NCBI RefSeq assembly: GCF_037975245.1 | Contig: NC_092574.1 | Span: forward strand, 15,725,213-15,789,212 | DNA length: 64,000 nucleotides | Direction: 5' to 3' | DNA from: Apostichopus japonicus | Taxonomy: Eukaryota; Echinodermata; Holothuroidea; Aspidochirotida; Stichopodidae | Shown here: piece by piece, positions 58,394 through 64,000 of the stretch | Layout of the letters: each line of letters starts with the position of its first letter | Numbering within the stretch: the first letter of the stretch is position 1 | Notes under the pieces: model-generated | What the model saw: the letters and a program-made list of their open reading frames with translations, nothing else | Told to the model about the DNA's origin: nothing | The model's database searches: none | Made by a program: the position numbers and the translations under genes

Positions 58394-58675
58394 TGAAAAT
58401 ATGTGAGAGCAACACGAGTGAAAAAAAAAAAAAAAAAATAGTAATGCACCATCAAGCATTACATGTGCATGTTGAAACTGAACTTAATGAGAGAACTTTG
58501 ATGAAACAAATGTTATTATTTACTTGTAAACGAACTCTTGAACTGTAGAAATAGATTAAGTTGTATGATTCAGAACTGGACATGAACTCTCATTAAAAAT
58601 GTATGAACTTAAAATAGTTACGTTGAGAATTTGTTTTGAGTAATATTTCGATGTATGGTTTTATCACAATACATC

Positions 58676-58689
58676 GAGGAAGGGGAGGA
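58676..58689 (+). other. Polypurine tract
   Basis: GAGGAAGGGGAGGA immediately before the 3' LTR, the expected plus-strand primer site. Confidence 0.9.
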
Positions 58690-59206
58690 TGGACAGGCGG
58701 AGTTATTTAAAATCTTAAAAAATTAAATAAAGTAAAGTACAATCTTACAATCAATTTTTTGTTACCCCTTTGCAGGCCTCCGGGCAGGGGACTCTCACAG
58801 TATACAGTTTTAACCTTTAAAAGTGAACCAGTTTTGTGTGTGGGAATTGGTGTATAGATATATTCCACTTGGGGCTTATCTTGAGGGTATATCTGGAGTA
58901 CTGCTACAGGCGTGTACTGAGGCCTGGTAGGTGGGGTCATGGGGGTCAAGTGAGAGGAGGGTTTCGTCCAGCCATGGGTTAGAGGTTGGAATTTTAATGA
59001 GTTTTATTGGGGAAGTTAGAACAGTAGAAGTAGGCAATCTTTTAGATTTTAGGGTGTGTCTAGCAGTAGAAACCATACCTTCAGAGAGGAAGGACAGTAG
59101 AAAAGATACCTTCAGAGAGAGGAAGGAATTAATAAATTAAAGCTAACAAAGAGCAAGAGAAAATTTTCCTGTCTATTTTTTAATGCCATTCTCGGCCTCG
59201 AGAACA
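58690..59206 (+). mobile_element. 3' LTR of the BEL/Pao element
   Basis: 517 bp, one mismatch to the 5' LTR. Followed by the TTAAG duplication at 59207-59211. Confidence 0.97.
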
Positions 59207-60540
59207 TTAAGCCTTTGTTAATTTTAATTTTAATATGTTATGACAATTATTTATTTTTGGCTGTACATGCTAAGGATTTATCCGAGGTTGCTAAAGACTT
59301 TTGTTCAAGGAATGAAAACAGAAGAAATTTCTTTTGGAAAGTTCTAATTTATGAATGGACAGAAGTACAGATGTAGGTTGAAAGAGTCACGTGCACCATA
59401 GTAGTATTGATAGCATATTAACACATCATATATATTTAAGTGATATGGGCGGTGTGTATCGGTTTATAGCATAACGAGTGGTGGTTGTGGAATGAGAAAG
59501 TGCCCCTCTGATGTTGTTCGGATTTTTTCTCAAACATTCTCGAATTGTCAACCTTAAAAACCGACATTTTTTATTCCGATTTCAAAACGTCGACTTTTCA
59601 GACTTCTTTTGTGCTTTTACTTGATTTCTTTGACTGCCAGAAAATTATTATCTAAATTGTATATTTAAAAATTAGAACTTGGTACTTCACACTTTCGTAT
59701 ATATTCTCCAACAACGTTATTATAACTCGATATTACGACTCGTTTCTCAAATTACCGCTCTCAATATCGACATTTCGATATTTCAAAAAATGATTTCTCA
59801 TCTCATGCAAAGTTCAACCAATCTATCCGCAACTTTCATTATATCCTCCAATATTATGATACAGATATTCAACTTTTTCTTGATATTGCAAGTTGACAAT
59901 TCATCTCAAACCCTTGACTATTTAAATCTCAAAATGAGCCATTCAGGTCTCTAAACAGGTCCGTCTTGTGCACTGTACGTATATTTGAACGTATTTTAAC
60001 AAGGCGTTTCCCTTGCCTTACTTGAAACGACATTTGACTAGTAGTACTAGTAACTGTTGGTTTGATGTTAAAATTTCCTCTAGCTCTTCTCCGTCTGAAT
60101 AAAGAGCAGATTTAAAGCAGGCTCATCATGACACTTTGACTCAATTTTCAAGATGAGTGACTTTACAGTATAATAAATACGATGGAATGGAACCCTATAC
60201 AGCACAACTCATTGAAATAAATCAAGCTTCTTTTTTTTTTAAGATTGTGATTACAATCAAAAAGTGGTGTAACTGTAAACATTCCCAAATGACAATCAAC
60301 AAGGTCATGGGCGAAGGCAATAGTCACATACACTGATGACCCTTTCCGAGTTTGGCTTTGTAACAGTAAAAAGAATTCAAACAACATTAGACATTCATAG
60401 TGCCTTATCAAGCGCCACCATAGAGCGCCCGTCTAACACCTAAATACATACCGTACCTTATATCTTCCTGCCCCACAAAATTATTTTCCCTTATTTGCAG
60501 TAATATAGTTTGGCAAATAGGACAAAAAACCTTTATAGGA

Positions 60541-61734
60541 GCTTTAATGTGGTTGGACAGTGGTTTTACTAAGTCTTATATAAGAAACCCTCTTAAGAAT
60601 GAGGTTGCAACTAACTGTGTAGCATTTATCTTTTCCATAATTGTCACATTCATGATGTCACTGCCAGACAAACATCTATTAACATACTACGGAATAGGCT
60701 CTAGTAGAGAGTCGGACTGTAATTTCAACGTCAACTAACCATACATCACAACGTTATAGGTGCTATACCACAACAACAGCAATGTACATCTGCTGGAAAG
60801 GTTAGTCTAACCTAATGCGGTAAGCGCTTTGATATATATTTAGATATCATTATTGGTTTTTTATACTAGGATGTTAAAGAGCATTAATCAAAGTAGACGA
60901 ACCAGCGGATGGCAGTATTGATATTATTTTTTAATCGGGTGGTGTGAAGGACAGAATTTACGAGCGAGCCCACCTTTAAAGAGCAGGAATCAAAGTAGAG
61001 ATAGAGTGAAAATAAGTAGTAGAGAAGATGGATTTAAGCATTTAGAAATTCTTTGGTTAAATGTGTGGATATTACACTGAGCGAGCATTCGAAAGTCCTT
61101 TACCTTGGGAGTCCTTGGGAGTCCTTTACCTTGTTAAGCCTGAATTGGCTTTTTAGAGGACTTCCCTCCACATGTATATATCCAGTGGAAAATCAAATAA
61201 ATCAAATCAAATCAAAGTGTTTGGGTTCATTGCCCTAGCTCAAATCTACACGGTAATGATACGGACATTTTATAGTGCCATGATATGCCCATAAGTCCAT
61301 CGCCTATATCGTGTGGTGGTTAAGATATCAGTTCTGAACTTCTTTCTTTGCTTAAAGTGGCTGCGAAAGTGAGAAAGCTAGTGTTTAAGTCAATGGAGCA
61401 ATTAAATATGGTTAAGGACTATTCACATTCTCCAGCCAACCTGCCAAATAATGCACGTCCACGCAGTACAAATCAGAACACAGCAAACGTTGCAACCATG
61501 TGTAGATTGTGCTAATAATTGAATCGTTAAGAATGTTTAAAGCTCTCGATCTGCCTCCTTTTCATACTCACGACTCTATCTCGTCGTCATGGTGATCCCG
61601 TCGGCTCAATTTAAATGCGGGTTGTAATCTAGATGCATGATCTTGTTTGGGGACAACGTGGGGGGGGGGGGGGAGGTTGTGAAAGATTTGCATTTTCAAC
61701 ATTGTGTGATGTAGACAAGTAGACTAAACTAACC
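60541..61734. other. Insertion present only in copy B
   Basis: Has no counterpart in copy A. Contains a LINE-type tail (61110-61215) and a poly-G run at 61663-61675. No gene recognised. Confidence 0.5.
61110..61215 (+). mobile_element. LINE 3' tail
   Basis: CTTGTTAAGCCTGAATTGGC, then a stretch to an AATCAAATCAAATCAA repeat end, typical of CR1/L2-type tails. No coding part visible. Confidence 0.5.
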
Positions 61735-62149
61735 TCAAGTTCACCTAAAACGAAATACACGCAAACACGTAGTATAGCAGGTGTACATTCTAGTCGTCAT
61801 ATGTTAATTCACGTGAAATTAAAGCCCTCCCGTCTATGAGCTTATTATCCTATCGCAGTATCACTTTAGCTCAATCACCATGCTGAAACATGCAGACTGA
61901 AACTCTTGAATATGGGGGTTATTTGTAATGCAGTTCATTCAGAATGCTTTCAAATTTATTTTCGAGAGTAAGATTTACGAGAATATACTAGTTATATCAT
62001 CCTAACTAAAATTCAAAATTTGAACAATGTAACTACTCCTCCCCACCACCACCGCCCGCCCTTACCTGTGAGTTACCCTCCTATTTTGCATATACGAACC
62101 ATGTCAATTTCTTTGAATGACTTTAAGTAGGAAATCTGACACCTACTAT

Positions 62150-62530
62150 TGACCGTAAGTCGGATTAACCTGACAGAAGTTGTATTAAACTTGTGTAAGT
62201 CGATTTAACTTGACATTAGACCGATTTAAATTGTTATATATTCGATTTAACGTTAAGTCGGTACCAATGTGTCGATTTAAGCTGGGATAACTCGATTTAA
62301 ATTGCCATCTGTCGATTTAAAGTAATATAAGTTGGTTTTATTATCTCGTATCTGAATCAGATCATGGAGATTCGACCTATACGGTACCGATTATAAATGG
62401 GTATATATGATATTTAAAATGGAAGTATTTCAATTTAGGTTGGTATATGCGAATTTCAATTGCATTACAGATTGAAGTTAACCATAAGTGATTGAAACTG
62501 GTACAAGTCGATTTAAAGTGGAACTAACCG
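62150..62530. repeat. Degenerate about 20-bp repeat with TCGATTTAA
   Basis: At least ten spaced copies of GTCGATTTAA or CCGATTTAA-like phrases at intervals of about 18-25 bases. It occupies the place of lectin exon 3 in copy B of the segmental duplication. Confidence 0.75.
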
Positions 62531-62799
62531 GTTTAAAGAGATACATCAGCCGATTCACACACAGATTTCTGTAACTACTGTAAATCTTAAACTTTGTACC
62601 ACAGCACAAACTGGATTGTGCTGACAAATCTGATTAACCGGTAGCATGTGCTATAAGGATTTTACTAAGAACTGAGGATATGTGTAATTCCAACAAATCC
62701 CAACAACTCCCAGATCTCTGATAGAAATCGCAGTTTGCGATATATTCAATATTTCTGGTGCTGATAGACATTATGGTGCAGTCCCAGTGGCGATCTCGG

Positions 62800-63105
62800 G
62801 AACTCGACCGACGCGACCCCACAAACTACTTGGCCTGTCTCGACCTGGGGGATATCTCGACCTGAGCCGACCTCATAACGACCTCACAACGACCTATAAC
62901 GACCTTAGTTCGATTTTAGTTCGACGTAGTCGACCTGTCTCGACTCAGGTCGGCCAAGTTGGATAGACCTGTACTCGACCTATACTCGACCAACTCGACC
63001 TGTTTCTCGACCTAATTTCGACCAAATCTCGATTTAAACTCGACCTATATCGACCTAAGTCGACCGACCCGACCTCTACTCGACCTGAGCTCGACCCGGG
63101 TGACT
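62800..63105. repeat. TCGACCT-rich array
   Basis: More than 25 copies of TCGACCT or CGACCT variants with short spacers (TATAA, CACAA, GAGC). It precedes the Harbinger gene. Confidence 0.85.
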
Positions 63106-63232
63106 GGTTCGCGACGGAAATTCGATTTGTCTGCCGAGAATCCCCTTGGTTTCCAAATTGTATAAATTACAGCGGCAATTTTCACCAGGTACCCATTAAA
63201 TTTGGGGACTGCAAAGTAGTAACATCACCATC

Positions 63233-64000
63233 ATGAACCTTGACGTAAACCTGTTGAGCCCAGAGAAGCGCAGACTGCTTACAATGTGGGTGCAGACTGC
63301 CTGGCACCTGCTTGAACTGGCGGATGAACTTGAGCATGCCAACCCTCCTCCTCAGCCGCAAGCACATCATTCCCAGCAGGGCCGCCGACGTCGGAGGGCC
63401 AGGAGGCGAAGACTTGTGGTCAGAGACTGGCTGGCCAGACGACCCCTCTTTGGGCAGTACGAGCATCTATTGGTCGAGCTCAACAGAGAGGACTCCAGAT
63501 GTTACCGTAATTTCCTGAGAGTAGATGCTGACACGTTTGGGTACATACTCGACAGGATATCTCCAGCTATCACCAAGAAGACCACCAACTTTATGTGAGT
63601 ACAAAAACCTACCATACTTATGCATGTTGTTTGTTTAAATAGATGTTATGAAATGTTGTATGGAATTGTTACTTATGATTGTTATCAGATTTGTAGTGAG
63701 TCCGTACTCGAGTACACATGCAACGAAGTAATGCTGTACTCATACTCGTGAATTTTAAAATGTTCCCGTACTCGTACTCAGGATTTTTGGAACTTGACGC
63801 TAGTGCAACTCGTACTCGTAATCTGGGCTATGTACTCGTATTCGTACTCACGATCAGCAAATAGGTCCTGTACTCGTACTCAGCTATTGTACTCACACTA
63901 CAAGTCTGATTGTTATTCAGGATGTTTATTAAAATTATCTGTATTTGTAGGTTTCCTTTGGAGCCTGGACTGAAGCTGGCGGTAACGCTACGTCACTTGG
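63233..64000 (+). CDS. PIF/Harbinger-type transposase or HARBI1-like gene, 5' part
   Basis: Exon 1 is 63233-63594 (ATG in CATCATGAAC context), donor GTGAGT at 63595; exon 2 starts after TTTGTAG at 63951 and runs off the window. Phase 2 joins give TNFM-FPLEPGLKLAVTLRHL. The peptide has an Arg-rich patch (RRRRRARRRR) and then QYEHLLVELNREDSRCYRNFLR-like and ADTFGYILDRISPAI phrases, which is the conserved lead-in to the DDE nuclease in PIF/Harbinger proteins. The catalytic DDE residues lie outside the window, so activity cannot be judged. Frame is intact as far as seen. Confidence 0.78.
63690..63905. repeat. TACTCGTACTC-rich element in the Harbinger intron
   Basis: Begins TTGTAGTGAGTCCGTACTCG and ends GTACTCACACTACAA, so the termini are imperfectly inverted, and inside are many TACTCG copies. 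Flanking TGATTGTTAT phrases at about 63675 and 63910 might be a duplicated target but are not adjacent. Confidence 0.6.

Larger units (their letters stand above)
50507..62720. repeat. Segmental duplication, copy B (expanded)
   Basis: Same blocks and orientation as 11955-15115 but about four times longer because of a satellite array (50850-51600), the BEL/Pao element (52404-59206) and another 1.2 kb insertion at about 60541-61735. The stretch that corresponds to lectin exon 3 is replaced by a repeat array at 62150-62530. Confidence 0.85.

Overview
The window is eukaryotic, AT-rich animal DNA with small exons, GT-AG introns and very dense transposon remains. The repeat mix (BEL/Pao, Penelope-like, L2/CR1-like LINEs, many small hAT-type and TTAA-type inverted-repeat elements) together with compact secreted C-type lectin genes points to a marine invertebrate deuterostome. 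An echinoderm such as a sea cucumber is my best guess; this is inference from gene and repeat style, not a database match.

Three host genes can be assembled exon by exon, and none is visible as one long reading frame. Lectin gene 1 is on the minus strand (exons 24300-24219, 16764-16507, 14863-14643; 186 aa). A small two-helix membrane protein of CD225/dispanin-like topology is also on the minus strand (exons 33791-33761, 30566-30451, 29618-29469, 28917-28768; 148 aa). Lectin gene 2 is on the plus strand (exons 35389-35479, 37951-38205, 39372-39571; 181 aa). All intron phases close exactly. Both lectins have a signal peptide, six cysteines, an EPN motif and a WND motif, as expected for secreted, calcium-dependent mannose-type lectins. 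The membrane-protein gene and lectin 2 are divergent and share a 1.6 kb upstream region.

Layout: 0-9 kb holds repeats, including a LINE split by a hAT-like element that is itself split by another. 9.3-11.35 kb is a decayed coding region ending in an Ulp1/SENP-type protease fragment. 11.95-15.1 kb is one copy of a dispersed segmental duplication and holds the last exon of lectin 1. 15-24.3 kb is lectin 1 with introns packed with TTAA- and 8-bp-duplication elements and an L2/CR1-like LINE. 24.3-28.8 kb has no gene I can recognise. 28.8-33.8 kb is the membrane protein and 35.4-39.6 kb is lectin 2, whose second intron is largely a Penelope-like fragment with a hammerhead ribozyme core. 40.8-41.1 kb is a broken exon below two CRE sites. 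42.7-49.1 kb is a LINE split by a 4.47 kb inverted-repeat DNA element that carries a broken two-exon gene and a BEL/Pao fragment. 50.5-62.7 kb is the second copy of the segmental duplication, enlarged by a complete BEL/Pao retrotransposon (52404-59206) with near-identical LTRs and an intact 1735-codon Gag-Pol frame. 63.2 kb to the end is the start of a PIF/Harbinger transposase gene.

If there is a shared biological theme among host genes it is a small cluster of secreted lectins plus a membrane protein of possible innate-immune type; the rest is an archive of nested mobile elements.
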